Virus record (IMG/VR): IMGVR_UViG_3300030085_001116
Coordinates: 1-20,315 of that record
Reading direction: 5' to 3' (one strand)
Origin: a virus
DNA length: 20,315 nt
The notes beneath the pieces are model-generated. The model saw only the letters and a program-made list of their open reading frames with translations, ran no database searches and was not told the origin of the DNA. Shown here in pieces: positions 6,166-13,682 of the stretch. The number at the start of each line of letters is the position of its first letter. The stretch's first letter is position 1. The position numbers and the translations under genes were made by a program.

Positions 6166-6335
6166 GTCTTTTCTGCAATTATATCATGAATTGCAATTAT
6201 TTTATCCATTTCTGAATCAGTAGGTGTTCCTACTATTTTTGCAATTTCATCTAATGTTTTTTGACCACTAGATGACATTCTATCAAATTCCCAATATAGG
6301 TCATCAACTAAATTTTTTAATGTTTCTATATCCAC
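6162..6335 (-). CDS. Small early hypothetical protein (57 aa)
   Basis: A GTG-initiated frame of 57 codons, acidic, starting VDIETLKNLVDDLYWEFDRM and ending in DKIIAIHDIIAEKT. AGAGAGG lies five bases before the GTG. I do not recognise a family. The amino acid usage (many E, D, K, I) is like the neighbouring phage proteins, and the frame fills the space between the unexplained region and the DUF932 promoter exactly, its TGA overlapping the -35 box of that promoter. The same stop/-35 overlap occurs at gene 43. Probably a real early protein, likely helical. Confidence 0.6.
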   Translation of the reverse strand: MDIETLKNLVDDLYWEFDRMSSSGQKTLDEIAKIVGTPTDSEMDKIIAIHDIIAEKT

Positions 6336-6704
6336 GAAAACCTCTCTTTAAAAATTAATAAAGTGACAGTCGAAAACTTGTATCCCCACACCATAATATC
6401 TGGAACTTTCAAAGTGGGCCAACCAACCTTAATTCCGACTGTCTCAAATTTAACCCCAAGATTTTTTGCATCACTGCGTTTGTTTGGTTTTCTCCACTTG
6501 ACACTTCAAACGACTTTCACAAATATATCCCTATATTCTGTCTTGTGTCTCCACATAGTGTCAGACTTGAGGTTTTTGTTTTGTCTGACACCTTGTTACC
6601 CTCTTTGTTTCACCATAGCTTTCATGTCTAACAAGTGACCCTACTCGCACTTTTTGTGGTGTTACATTATTGTCAATACATTTCCGAATCACTTTCTCTC
6701 TTGA
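6336..6704 (-). other. Region with inverted repeats and no convincing gene
   Basis: About 370 bases downstream of a strong early promoter. It contains a perfect 9-bp inverted repeat (GTGTCAGAC 6558-6566 and GTCTGACAC 6583-6591) and a shorter one formed by GACAGTCG- and CGACTGTC-type arms (about 6365-6372 and 6446-6453). Only small frames exist on the minus strand: a 43-codon GTG frame (6692-6561) with a weak AGAGAG before it, and fragments of about 16, 22, 24 and 31 codons. One minus frame is open from about 6554 to 6326 except for a single TGA near 6506. The longer plus-strand frames have implausible composition. It may be a long structured leader for the 57-residue gene, a decayed gene, or a set of micro-ORFs. 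Confidence 0.4.
6561..6692 (-). CDS. Possible 43-residue basic peptide
   Basis: A GTG frame of 43 codons placed 22 bases downstream of the -10 box of a strong promoter, with AGAGAG three bases before the GTG. The product is very basic (KVRVGSLVRHESYGETKRVTR in the middle) and its stop codon lies inside one arm of a 9-bp inverted repeat. No family recognised. The composition differs from the neighbouring acidic proteins, so it may be chance. Confidence 0.3.
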   Translation of the reverse strand: MIRKCIDNNVTPQKVRVGSLVRHESYGETKRVTRCQTKQKPQV

Positions 6705-6989
6705 TTATGTATATACTATACCATGTTCTGATAACAAAGTCAAGACTTTTTTCTCAAAAAGTTCTGTTATTTTTGACAAATCTCTTTCATAGGGTGATAC
6801 ATCTAACCCACAGATTTCTTCATAAGCTTTGTATGAAATAAGGTCTTCAGTAAAGTCTTCTTCCCTTACAGCTTTATAGATAGTCCAATCCCACTTAATA
6901 ACGTCACCATCATCATGTATCATACGTCCTAAACAATAGTCGTAAAAATTACCATGTGGTTCAAAATCTCTATTTGCAACAAATATCAT
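6705..6989 (-). CDS. Early hypothetical protein (94 aa)
   Basis: A 94-residue acidic protein, aromatic-rich in its first half (NFYDYCLGRMIHDDGDVIKWDWTIY, described by key residues F, Y, W) and helical at the C-terminus (LSKITELFEKKVLTLLSEHG). I recognise no family. It is the last of three overlapping genes read from the promoter at 7460-7488; its ATG overlaps the previous stop by four bases (ATGA). AAAGG lies eleven bases upstream. Oddly, its last dozen codons are also the next promoter: the -35 and -10 boxes at 6715-6743 lie inside the coding frame and the stop codon is just past the -10. Confidence 0.65.
   Translation of the reverse strand: MIFVANRDFEPHGNFYDYCLGRMIHDDGDVIKWDWTIYKAVREEDFTEDLISYKAYEEICGLDVSPYERDLSKITELFEKKVLTLLSEHGIVYT
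6715..6743 (-). promoter_or_regulatory. Sigma70-type promoter inside the 3' end of the 94-aa gene
   Basis: TTGACT (6743-6738), 17-base spacer, TATAGT (6720-6715), extended -10 TGG. It would drive the unexplained region and the 57-residue gene. Nearly identical to the promoter at 6137-6165. Confidence 0.8.
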
Positions 6990-7204
6990 GCGATTAGAAC
7001 CTTTCCTTGGTCAATCGCATCAAACAACAATTCTAATGGTTTCATGCGTTCTTCACACTTTAGTAATGCAAAACCATTTCCAGGCGTTTTCTTCTTTTTG
7101 CGATTGATTGATTCTTTTAAATCAGAAAAGAAAGAATATTCTTTCTGAGCTTGTGACAATTCATCCATTGTGATTGTCGGTACTTTTACAGTTGTGTATC
7201 CCAT
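6986..7204 (-). CDS. Early hypothetical protein (72 aa)
   Basis: A 72-residue protein with a short beta-like start (MGYTTVKVPTITMDEL), a lysine-rich centre (NRKKKKTPG) and a helical C-terminus (ERMKPLELLFDAIDQGKVLIA). No family recognised. GAGGAAG lies shortly before the ATG, which shares its A with the preceding stop (TAATG); its own stop overlaps the next ATG. Tight coupling in a three-gene early operon supports it being real. Confidence 0.65.
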   Translation of the reverse strand: MGYTTVKVPTITMDELSQAQKEYSFFSDLKESINRKKKKTPGNGFALLKCEERMKPLELLFDAIDQGKVLIA

Positions 7205-7425
7205 TACACTTCCTCTCTCAAATCAACAGTTTCTATCTCAATAATATCTTCTGCAACTCCACCTTCTGCAACAAAATCTGCAATCGCACCATCACATGAT
7301 TCTTGTGCAGTAGAACCCCATGAGTTCTGACCCATTGAACTAACAATGAACTTTGTTCCGTCATTGTAAGATTTAATGTGGGTGATTGAAGTACTGAAAT
7401 CCATATTTGAGTGGTTAGGTATCAT
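7204..7425 (-). CDS. Early hypothetical protein (73 aa)
   Basis: A 73-residue acidic protein with an N-terminal beta-like segment (ITHIKSYNDGTKFIVSS) and an acidic tail (EDIIEIETVDLREEV). No family recognised. First gene after the promoter at 7460-7488. The ribosome-binding site before ATG 7425 is weak; an internal ATG at 7404 has none that is better. Coupled by TAATG to the 72-residue gene. Confidence 0.6.
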   Translation of the reverse strand: MIPNHSNMDFSTSITHIKSYNDGTKFIVSSMGQNSWGSTAQESCDGAIADFVAEGGVAEDIIEIETVDLREEV

Positions 7426-7459
7426 TTTGATTCGCTTTCTTTTTATTAACTATACTATT

Positions 7460-7488
7460 AATATACCTTGTTTTGAGAACAAAGTCAA
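7460..7488 (-). promoter_or_regulatory. Sigma70-type promoter for the 73/72/94-aa early operon
   Basis: TTGACT (7488-7483), 17-base spacer, TATATT (7465-7460). The spacer shares TTGTT, AACA and GG with the promoters at 6.1 and 6.7 kb, showing common descent. The -10 is preceded by AGG and not TGG. Confidence 0.75.
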
Positions 7489-7500
7489 GAAAAAAATGCA

Positions 7501-7527
7501 TAAAAGAATCCTTATAATTCAAGGACT
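7501..7527 (-). terminator. Weak terminator after the methyltransferase-like gene
   Basis: AGUCCUU (7527-7521) pairs with AAGGAUU (7513-7507) with one G-U, loop of seven, followed by CUUUUA. It separates the gp47-gp46 operon from the small early operon. Confidence 0.5.
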
Positions 7528-7539
7528 TATAAAATAATT

Positions 7540-8058
7540 TTAAGTTCTACCAAAAAATCTTGTAGGATATAACGAATCTCTTTCAAACAGATACCAACAA
7601 CAATTGTCTTTTCCCACACTAGAGCTTCCCTCAATCCACTTAACTCTACCAATACTTACAACCTTACTAAGATACTTCATGTATGGGATTGATTGTTTTG
7701 TGTGCATCCAATCTGAATCGAACAATAACCATGTTGGTTTGAAGTCAATAAAATGGTCAATCATGGGATGTAATATTTTACGATTCCAAGGTGGATTCGT
7801 AATGATATAGTCACATTGGGTATATCCTTGAGATAATGCGTCACGCTCTTTGACCCAATCACTCTGTGGTTCTATGTCGTATGCATATCTTACTTCACCA
7901 CCATTTTCTACTAGATGGTTAATTAATCTACCATCACCAGCACAAGGTTCTGCAAAAGTAAATTTATCTGGTAGATGTACAAGTAAAGGTTTTACAGCCT
8001 CTATGGGTGTTGGGTAGTAATCTCTGGGTTTTCTTTCAAAGTCGCTTCTTTTTCCCAT
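7540..8058 (-). CDS. Short SAM methyltransferase-like protein (NPPW)
   Basis: A 172-residue protein with class I SAM methyltransferase motifs: an N-terminal RDYYPTP, motif I FAEPCAGDGRL (35-45), an acidic residue at the end of strand 2 (YDIEP, 60-64) and motif IV NPPW (88-91), typical of N6-adenine DNA methyltransferases. It lacks a visible target-recognition domain and is short, so it may be an orphan methyltransferase of relaxed specificity or may act on another nucleobase. GAGGAAG before the ATG. It overlaps the DUF1599-like gene by 58 bases in another frame and ends the 47-46 operon. Confidence 0.7.
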   Translation of the reverse strand: MGKRSDFERKPRDYYPTPIEAVKPLLVHLPDKFTFAEPCAGDGRLINHLVENGGEVRYAYDIEPQSDWVKERDALSQGYTQCDYIITNPPWNRKILHPMIDHFIDFKPTWLLFDSDWMHTKQSIPYMKYLSKVVSIGRVKWIEGSSSVGKDNCCWYLFERDSLYPTRFFGRT

Positions 8059-8351
8059 TTTTCTTCCTCATAAAGAATTAGTGCAATCAGAGCATAGTTT
8101 GCCATGTCAACTAAAGTATCTCTAATACTTTCGTCTTTTACTTTGAGTTTCTCTTTCTTTGCAAAACCCATGATACGACTAAATTTGTCTCCAATACGAA
8201 CACAACAACCTTTCCATGCTGGGATACCAGCCATCTCACAAGTTCTAAAGTTTGCGAATACATCCTCTGTACTTGCATAGTCATGACGTTTTGCATCATG
8301 AGTTTTTTTCATTTCTTCTAACAGTTTATAGAATTTTTCACTTTGTTTCAT
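8001..8351 (-). CDS. DUF1599-like (nucleotide-modification-associated) protein
   Basis: A 116-residue helical protein with a KRHDYASTEDVFANF motif (about 21-35), VRIGDKFSRIMGF (about 51-63) and a long C-terminal helix with DTLVDMANYALIALILYEEE (about 78-97). This pattern fits DUF1599, named nucleotide modification associated domain 1, whose helices and D/E residues recall MazG-type nucleotide hydrolases. Its exact activity is not known to me. Start ATG shares its A with the gene 46 stop (TAATG), and the gene overlaps the methyltransferase-like gene, suggesting a joint role in nucleotide or DNA modification. Confidence 0.65.
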   Translation of the reverse strand: MKQSEKFYKLLEEMKKTHDAKRHDYASTEDVFANFRTCEMAGIPAWKGCCVRIGDKFSRIMGFAKKEKLKVKDESIRDTLVDMANYALIALILYEEEKWEKEATLKENPEITTQHP

Positions 8352-10075
8352 TATACCACCTTACTGAAGTTTCTTTCTTTCTGAAACTTAATTGTATGTC
8401 TAAATTTATCAAATAACATATCTTGTTTATGAGAAATAACAAATACGTTCTCTTTATCAAAAGTACCTAAGATTTTAAGGAACGCATCTGTACCGTCTGC
8501 ATCCAGTGAACTATCAAATATCTCATCTAGGATTAACAGATTAGTATTCGTAGAGTTCTTCATCTTTGCGATAGCTCTCCAAGTGAAAAGTAATGCAAGG
8601 TCAATACGCATCTTCTCACCTTCAGAAAAGTTTGCATAGGTAAAGTCATCACGAAATCTTGACTTGATTGTTTCATTAAAGTTTTCATCAATATTAAAGT
8701 TGACAAAGAAATCCATAGATGATAGATAAGTGTTAATTAATCTATTCATGATAGGAAGATACTGTTTAATAATCTTAGTCTTGATACCAGTATCTTGTAA
8801 TAGATTTCTTGCAACATCATAATAGAATAGTTCTTCTTTTAGTTTTTGTGCAGATGTTTCATAACTATCTAACTTCTCTTGAAGTCTTGCAAGTTTTTTA
8901 ATATCCTCTTCTGCAACCTCTTTATCCACAATCTGTTTGATTTCAGCCTCTAGGGTTGCATTGAACTTTTCTAATTGAGTAATTGCACTACGATACTTCT
9001 GCATTTCAACTTGGTTCTTTTGAATTACCTTTGCAAGATTTTTAAAGTCTTTTACTTTCTCTTCAACTTTATTCATCTCTTCAGACATCTTTTGCAAACC
9101 TTCTTCTAGTTTTGCAACTGAAGTTTGGTTCTGTTTGATTTTGTCTGATTTAAAGGTTTCATCAATATGTTGTTCACAAGTCGGACATTCATTATTTTCT
9201 TCAAAGAATTTAATTAATGCACTTTCACGACTATGTTTATCTTTCAAAGAAAACTGTACATCTTTTAGTTTATCTCTTTTTGTAATGACAACATCTTCAC
9301 CATTCATCGCTTCCAAAAAGGTGTCGGTGGATTCTTGTAGTTCCATTTCTTTCTTTTTGTTTGCATGGATTTCTTCTTCATTAGTTGAAATAAGATTTGT
9401 CTTTTCAGATAAAATAGTGTCTCTATTGTTTTTAGAATCTTCAATGTACTTCTCTTGCATCTCTATCTTACTTTGAGTAAGCTCTTTTGTGTAATTCGTA
9501 TCGGTGATATTTGTATTTATTTCTCGTACCTTTGTTTTTAGAACAAGGTTCATCAAGGAGAATATTTTAATATCTAGAATATCCTCAACAACTTCCCTAC
9601 GGTTCTTAGAGTTCAACTGCATAAATGGTACGAATGTAGAACTACCAAGAATAACAACTTGTGTAAAAGAACGATAGTTGAATTTAAGAATTTGTTGTTC
9701 TAGATGTTTCTGATAATCTTTTGCATTTGCGTTCTGATTAATCATCACATCATCTACATAGATTTCAAACACATTTGGTTTGATACCACGAATAATCTTT
9801 ACGTTTTTACTCTGTGTAGAAAACTCTACCTCAACGACAGCTTCCCTTTGATTGATAGAATTCAATAGTTGAGATTTACTAATTTGTCTAAATGGTTTGT
9901 TAAACAGAACAAAACATAACGCATCTAGAATAGTAGATTTACCAGCACCATTCTCACCCACAACAAGTGTAGATGGATTCTGGTCAAGTTGAATTTCGGT
10001 GAAAGTATTTCCAGTAGACAGAAAGTTCTTCCACCTTACAGTATTAAAGGTAACCAAATTATAACTCCAAGTCAC
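8351..10075 (-). CDS. 46: Recombination nuclease subunit gp46 (Rad50-like)
   Basis: A 574-residue SMC-family ATPase, close to T4 gp46 (560). Walker A is GENGAGKS (40-47); the central part is coiled coil interrupted by a zinc hook CPTC (297-300); the ABC signature is FSEGEKMRIDLA (483-494), Walker B LLILDE (513-518), D-loop SSLD (522-525) and H-loop ISHK (547-550). With gp47 it resects DNA ends for recombination-dependent replication. The start is GTG 10075 with GAGG just upstream, overlapping the gene 47 end by 17 bases. All ATPase motifs are intact. Confidence 0.95.
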   Translation of the reverse strand: MTWSYNLVTFNTVRWKNFLSTGNTFTEIQLDQNPSTLVVGENGAGKSTILDALCFVLFNKPFRQISKSQLLNSINQREAVVEVEFSTQSKNVKIIRGIKPNVFEIYVDDVMINQNANAKDYQKHLEQQILKFNYRSFTQVVILGSSTFVPFMQLNSKNRREVVEDILDIKIFSLMNLVLKTKVREINTNITDTNYTKELTQSKIEMQEKYIEDSKNNRDTILSEKTNLISTNEEEIHANKKKEMELQESTDTFLEAMNGEDVVITKRDKLKDVQFSLKDKHSRESALIKFFEENNECPTCEQHIDETFKSDKIKQNQTSVAKLEEGLQKMSEEMNKVEEKVKDFKNLAKVIQKNQVEMQKYRSAITQLEKFNATLEAEIKQIVDKEVAEEDIKKLARLQEKLDSYETSAQKLKEELFYYDVARNLLQDTGIKTKIIKQYLPIMNRLINTYLSSMDFFVNFNIDENFNETIKSRFRDDFTYANFSEGEKMRIDLALLFTWRAIAKMKNSTNTNLLILDEIFDSSLDADGTDAFLKILGTFDKENVFVISHKQDMLFDKFRHTIKFQKERNFSKVV

Positions 10076-11120
10076 AAGCCTCTAGATATAGAGACTTCAT
10101 AGTATTTTTCAATCGTTTCTTATCCAAGTCAACATCAAGTTCATCAATGTACTTTTCCAAGAGTGTGGTTGTGTCTTGAGTATTTTCTGCAATATCATCC
10201 GATACATTCTCTGCATCTAAGTCAGAAAAGTCCTCAACAATCTTTACCTCATGAGTTTGTTCTTGCAACAACCTATCAGTAAATCTATCAAATTGGTATA
10301 AGTCCTTTTTATTAACAACTACAAGTTTTATGAACTTATCTCTATATTGTGATACATCTACCTTACTATAATCTGTAGTTGTGTCATCATAATAGATTTT
10401 TTCAAATATTGTGAAGGGATTAATAATCCTCTCCAGACTTTTATCTACTGTGTCAAAGATATGGAAACCTTTAGGACAGTTATCATCACTCCATGTCATC
10501 TGGTATGTGTTACCAAGATAATAGATATGACCATCATCTGACTTCTTATGAAAGTGTCCAGAGAATACAGTGTCAAACTTTTTAAACATTTCCTTGGGAT
10601 AACCAGTTTCAGAAAAATGGCCTTTATGCATTTCAAAACCATTAATCTCTAGATGACCCATACAAACTTCTGCGTTTGTTTCTTTGATGCCTTTCATGGT
10701 TGATGCATAGTTTTCTGCATTAATCCAAGGACAGAAAAAGATTGGAACATTACCAAAGTTTACTGTACAGTTCTCTTCATAGAACTTTATGTTATCATAT
10801 TTGTTACCAACAAGTTCTGCAAGTGAATTGACTTCATTTGTATTCTTATAATAGGTATCGTGATTACCAATCAGAATATGTGTGTCAATTTTTCTATCTA
10901 CAAGTGGCTGGATAAATCGTGTGCGAAAATCATTTGCAATCTTATATGATACAAACTTACGTCTGTCCATAGTATCACCTAAATGAATGATAGTATCAAT
11001 ACCTTTTTTATCAATTAATGGAAAAAATATCTCTTCCCAAAACTTGTAAAAGTAATCGTTAAATGGTAGACTATCATTTCTCGCACCGAAGTGGGTATCA
11101 GTTATCAGTGCTATCTTCAT
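10059..11120 (-). CDS. 47: Recombination nuclease subunit gp47 (Mre11-like)
   Basis: A 353-residue metallophosphoesterase. Metal-binding motifs are DTH (8-10), HLGDTMDRR (46-54), GNHD (85-88), GHLE (155-158) and SGHFH (187-191), the Mre11/SbcD/gp47 set; T4 gp47 has 339 residues. It forms the nuclease of the gp46-gp47 complex. The ATG lies within the last codons of gene 55 (23-base overlap), with no strong Shine-Dalgarno, so translation probably depends on ribosomes finishing gene 55. Confidence 0.95.
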   Translation of the reverse strand: MKIALITDTHFGARNDSLPFNDYFYKFWEEIFFPLIDKKGIDTIIHLGDTMDRRKFVSYKIANDFRTRFIQPLVDRKIDTHILIGNHDTYYKNTNEVNSLAELVGNKYDNIKFYEENCTVNFGNVPIFFCPWINAENYASTMKGIKETNAEVCMGHLEINGFEMHKGHFSETGYPKEMFKKFDTVFSGHFHKKSDDGHIYYLGNTYQMTWSDDNCPKGFHIFDTVDKSLERIINPFTIFEKIYYDDTTTDYSKVDVSQYRDKFIKLVVVNKKDLYQFDRFTDRLLQEQTHEVKIVEDFSDLDAENVSDDIAENTQDTTTLLEKYIDELDVDLDKKRLKNTMKSLYLEACDLEL

Positions 11121-11652
11121 TATAAAATAATTCTAATCCTTTTGGCTTCTCTTTTTTCTTCTTGGGTTTGTAAACATCTTCATCTGGAAGATAATTCTTT
11201 TGTAGATAATCTGTATATGGATTATTTGTAAGTTCACCATTCTCTTCTTGTGTTAAGAACATATCTACATTCATATTTTCAATAATCTTATTCTTTACAT
11301 GAGCTTGTTTCTTTTCCTTTTGTATTCGTCTGAGAAACGCATAGTAGATAATTTGTGTAAAATATGCAAAGGGATTATCCGATTTCTCTGGATTAAAGTT
11401 ATGTACATACTGTAGACAATTCTCAATACCATCACTAATCATTTCTTCACGATAGGTATAATTAATAAAATTTGGACGATAGGATAGATGATTTGCAATC
11501 TTTAGAAAACACTCACCAATATAATTAGTGATTGGTGGTTGTGGTTTACCATCTTTTTTCGCTTGTTTACAACGGTCATTCCATTCTATCATGGCTTGTA
11601 AAAACTCTTTGTTGTTTACATAATGTGGTTTTTTTGATTTCTGTTTTGTCAC
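11098..11652 (-). CDS. 55: Late-transcription sigma factor gp55
   Basis: A 184-residue protein matching T4 gp55 (185) in length and blocks: PHYVNNKEFLQAMIEW at the start, YREEMISDGIENCLQYVHNFNPEKSDNPFAYFTQIIYYAFLRRI in the region equivalent to sigma 2 (described here by its order: EMI-DGIE, HNF, NP-AY, FLRRI), and a charged tail ending in the hydrophobic GLELFYNEDS that in T4 contacts clamp gp45. It directs RNA polymerase to TATAAATA promoters, which are present before hsp20, 22 and 23. The start is GTG 11652, with AAGG before it. Its own promoter is host type (11682-11710). Confidence 0.93.
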   Translation of the reverse strand: MTKQKSKKPHYVNNKEFLQAMIEWNDRCKQAKKDGKPQPPITNYIGECFLKIANHLSYRPNFINYTYREEMISDGIENCLQYVHNFNPEKSDNPFAYFTQIIYYAFLRRIQKEKKQAHVKNKIIENMNVDMFLTQEENGELTNNPYTDYLQKNYLPDEDVYKPKKKKEKPKGLELFYNEDSTDN

Positions 11653-11681
11653 TTCACCTTTTCCTTGTCAAAGTTATACAT

Positions 11682-11710
11682 ACGATACCAGAATCCTATA
11701 CAAAAGTCAA
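11682..11710 (-). promoter_or_regulatory. Sigma70-type promoter for gene 55
   Basis: TTGACT (11710-11705), 17-base spacer, TATCGT (11687-11682) with extended -10 TGG. The -35 is part of a 12-bp inverted repeat. Confidence 0.7.
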
Positions 11711-11740
11711 GTCAAATTTATTTTCGTTTTTGACTTGACT
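11705..11740. repeat. 12-bp inverted repeat with two outward -35 boxes
   Basis: AGTCAAGTCAAA (11705-11716) and TTTGACTTGACT (11729-11740) are perfect inverted repeats separated by 12 AT-rich bases. Each arm carries the tandem TTGAC elements of an outward promoter. Confidence 0.85.
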
Positions 11741-11763
11741 CTGACTTGACAAACTGGTATATT
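11735..11763 (+). promoter_or_regulatory. Plus-strand sigma70-type promoter, antisense to the uvsW side
   Basis: TTGACT (11735-11740), 17-base spacer, TATATT (11758-11763), extended -10 TGG. A CCCTA-TG-TAGGG palindrome (11764-11775) covers the expected start site. No plus-strand gene follows; the transcript would be antisense to the 136-residue gene and uvsW. Confidence 0.5.
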
Positions 11764-11789
11764 CCCTATGTAGGGTTTGAAGATGATGC

Positions 11790-12200
11790 TTAGTGTATGG
11801 TTTTACTGGTATCGTAATCATCAAAGTATTCATCCATCATCTCTTCATCCATTTCTTCTTCTAAACGTCTTAACTGTTCTGGGGTAGGTTCTTGTTCTGA
11901 AAGAAGGGCATCTTTCCCTTTTTTCATTCGTAAGATACAAAATTCATAAAATTTAGCAATACCTATTGACGCAGTTGTTACTGCAACAATATTATTTTTA
12001 ATAATTTCACAACTATCATTTTCACCATAACTTACCCAACGAGATAGAGCCATAGATTCTTCTATCCCAGTTTTTGACACTCTAGGGTAACTATTAATTT
12101 TTAATGGATTGTGTGCAGTGACCACACTGGTATCTTTTACTGCACTTAATGTAGTAATAATCTCATCTCCATTTGTAAGTTTTAATATTTTAGTATCCAT
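11790..12200 (-). CDS. Conserved hypothetical protein, possibly Sm-like fold
   Basis: A 136-residue protein. The first 90 residues look like a small beta-barrel (ILKLTNGDEIITTLSAVKDTSVV, then NPLKINSY), a pattern seen in Sm/Lsm-like phage proteins; the last 40 residues are an acidic tail (EEEMDEEMMDEYFDDYD). The fold is my guess from pattern only. It sits between uvsW and gene 55, with ATG four bases after the uvsW stop, so it is expressed with uvsY-uvsW. Function unknown; RNA or DNA binding is possible if the Sm guess is right. Confidence 0.6.
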   Translation of the reverse strand: MDTKILKLTNGDEIITTLSAVKDTSVVTAHNPLKINSYPRVSKTGIEESMALSRWVSYGENDSCEIIKNNIVAVTTASIGIAKFYEFCILRMKKGKDALLSEQEPTPEQLRRLEEEMDEEMMDEYFDDYDTSKTIH

Positions 12201-12203
12201 ATG

Positions 12204-13682
12204 TTAACTTTCTATTGGTAGATTTTTGATTTCATAATCAAACTCTTCTTCATTATAGATATTTATTCGTTCCATGAAATGGCGAAGTGTAAAGTTCTGT
12301 TTTGTCTTCCAAGTTAAATCGTCTGCTATATCATAAAGAGTAGCGGTGGACTTGTCTGTGCCTTGTCGCAACCCTCTACCGATTGATTGTAACACTCTAA
12401 TGCGTGACTTGCTTGGGCTACTAAAGACCACATTATGAAGGTTACGAATATTGATACCAGTAGAAAACGTACCATAAGACGCAACGATAATTGCGTTCTT
12501 TTCTTTTTCTGTAATTTCACGAATGTTCTCCCTTGTCTGTGTATCTGTTCCACCCCATACATAAAAGACTTTTCTATCTAAATCTTTCATCATATCGTAT
12601 AGAACAGCACCATGTTTTTCTACAAACTGAAATAGTACTAATGTATTACCTTTTAGATGAGTTGTCAAGTTTACAATAAATTTGTTTCTTCTTTCATCAC
12701 GCACTAGTAAATCTACTTCATCTTGATAGTTCTGGTCTTTCATAAATTTTTTATCTGCATCTGGATATTGTAATACTATACATTTAATATTTAATTTTGC
12801 AAGTGTATTTTTATCCATTAATTCTTTTGTAGATGTAACTCTATTGACAGAACCAAACAAACCCTCTAATACTAATTGGTGTGTTTGCATACCATCAAGT
12901 GTACCAGTGAACCCATGACGATATTGGGTCTGGTGCATTTTGTTCATAATATTTGTAAGTGATTTAGCTTTGAACAAATGTACCTCATCTCCAATGATAC
13001 AACCAAACTGTTCAAAGTATTTTCTGGGCATCTTATACAAAGACTGCCATGTGGATATTGTTACTTCTTTTGTAATCTCTCTAGAATGACCTTGGTATAT
13101 CTTTTGCATTTTGCTTTCGACATAACCATAATCAAGAAAATCGGAGTACATCTGTTCCACAAGAGATGTTGTAGGAACAAGTATAAGGACTCTGTTAGAC
13201 TCATACCATCTACTCAGTAGATAAATTATAAGTGACTTGCCTGAAGCAGTAGGACTAAGAGAAAGGCTCCGATTGTTTCTGACTGCGTGAACAAAAGCGG
13301 CCATCTGGTAATCACGAATCTGTAAACTCTTTCCCTTGGATTTAGGTGACACTCTTCTAACAAATCCACCCAAGACTGCATCTCTATGTTCTCCTTCATC
13401 TTTTACTCCTTCTCCATATTCAATACTTATGTCATTGCGTTTTGCAAATTCTTCAACATAAGGTACAAGACCGAAATAAATTTCGCCTGACATTTGGTTG
13501 TACAAACGAATCTTTCCATCCCATACACGACTTTTGTAGGTAGGCATAAACCTTGCGCCTGGCACTTCAAAGGTAAAGAAGTCTACCAGTTCTCTTGCAA
13601 TATTTGGTTCTGTGTCAACCTTTACATATACGTCATTTTTCTTTGAAATTATCAAAGTGAACCTTCCATAAACCTTTTCCAA
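12204..13682 (-). CDS. uvsW: UvsW helicase
   Basis: A 492-residue superfamily 2 helicase. The N-terminal ~110 residues match the UvsW substrate-binding domain (FFTFEVPGARFMPTY, WDGKIRLYN). Motor motifs: IRDYQ (122-126), Walker A SPTASGKS (143-150), GDEVH (231-235), GFTGTL motif III (257-262) and QSIGRGLRQG motif VI (432-441). UvsW unwinds R-loops and branched DNA; in T4 its late expression helps turn off origin replication and favour recombination-dependent replication. T4 UvsW has about 500 residues. The ATG overlaps uvsY by 31 bases. Confidence 0.95.
   Translation of the reverse strand: MEKVYGRFTLIISKKNDVYVKVDTEPNIARELVDFFTFEVPGARFMPTYKSRVWDGKIRLYNQMSGEIYFGLVPYVEEFAKRNDISIEYGEGVKDEGEHRDAVLGGFVRRVSPKSKGKSLQIRDYQMAAFVHAVRNNRSLSLSPTASGKSLIIYLLSRWYESNRVLILVPTTSLVEQMYSDFLDYGYVESKMQKIYQGHSREITKEVTISTWQSLYKMPRKYFEQFGCIIGDEVHLFKAKSLTNIMNKMHQTQYRHGFTGTLDGMQTHQLVLEGLFGSVNRVTSTKELMDKNTLAKLNIKCIVLQYPDADKKFMKDQNYQDEVDLLVRDERRNKFIVNLTTHLKGNTLVLFQFVEKHGAVLYDMMKDLDRKVFYVWGGTDTQTRENIREITEKEKNAIIVASYGTFSTGINIRNLHNVVFSSPSKSRIRVLQSIGRGLRQGTDKSTATLYDIADDLTWKTKQNFTLRHFMERINIYNEEEFDYEIKNLPIES

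Noticed and set aside
6363-6841. Two plus-strand frames of 91 and 68 codons
   Set aside because: Composition is rich in F, L, T, S, H and C, as expected for the reverse of AT-rich phage DNA. No ribosome-binding sites, and the second runs through the promoter and the 94-residue gene.
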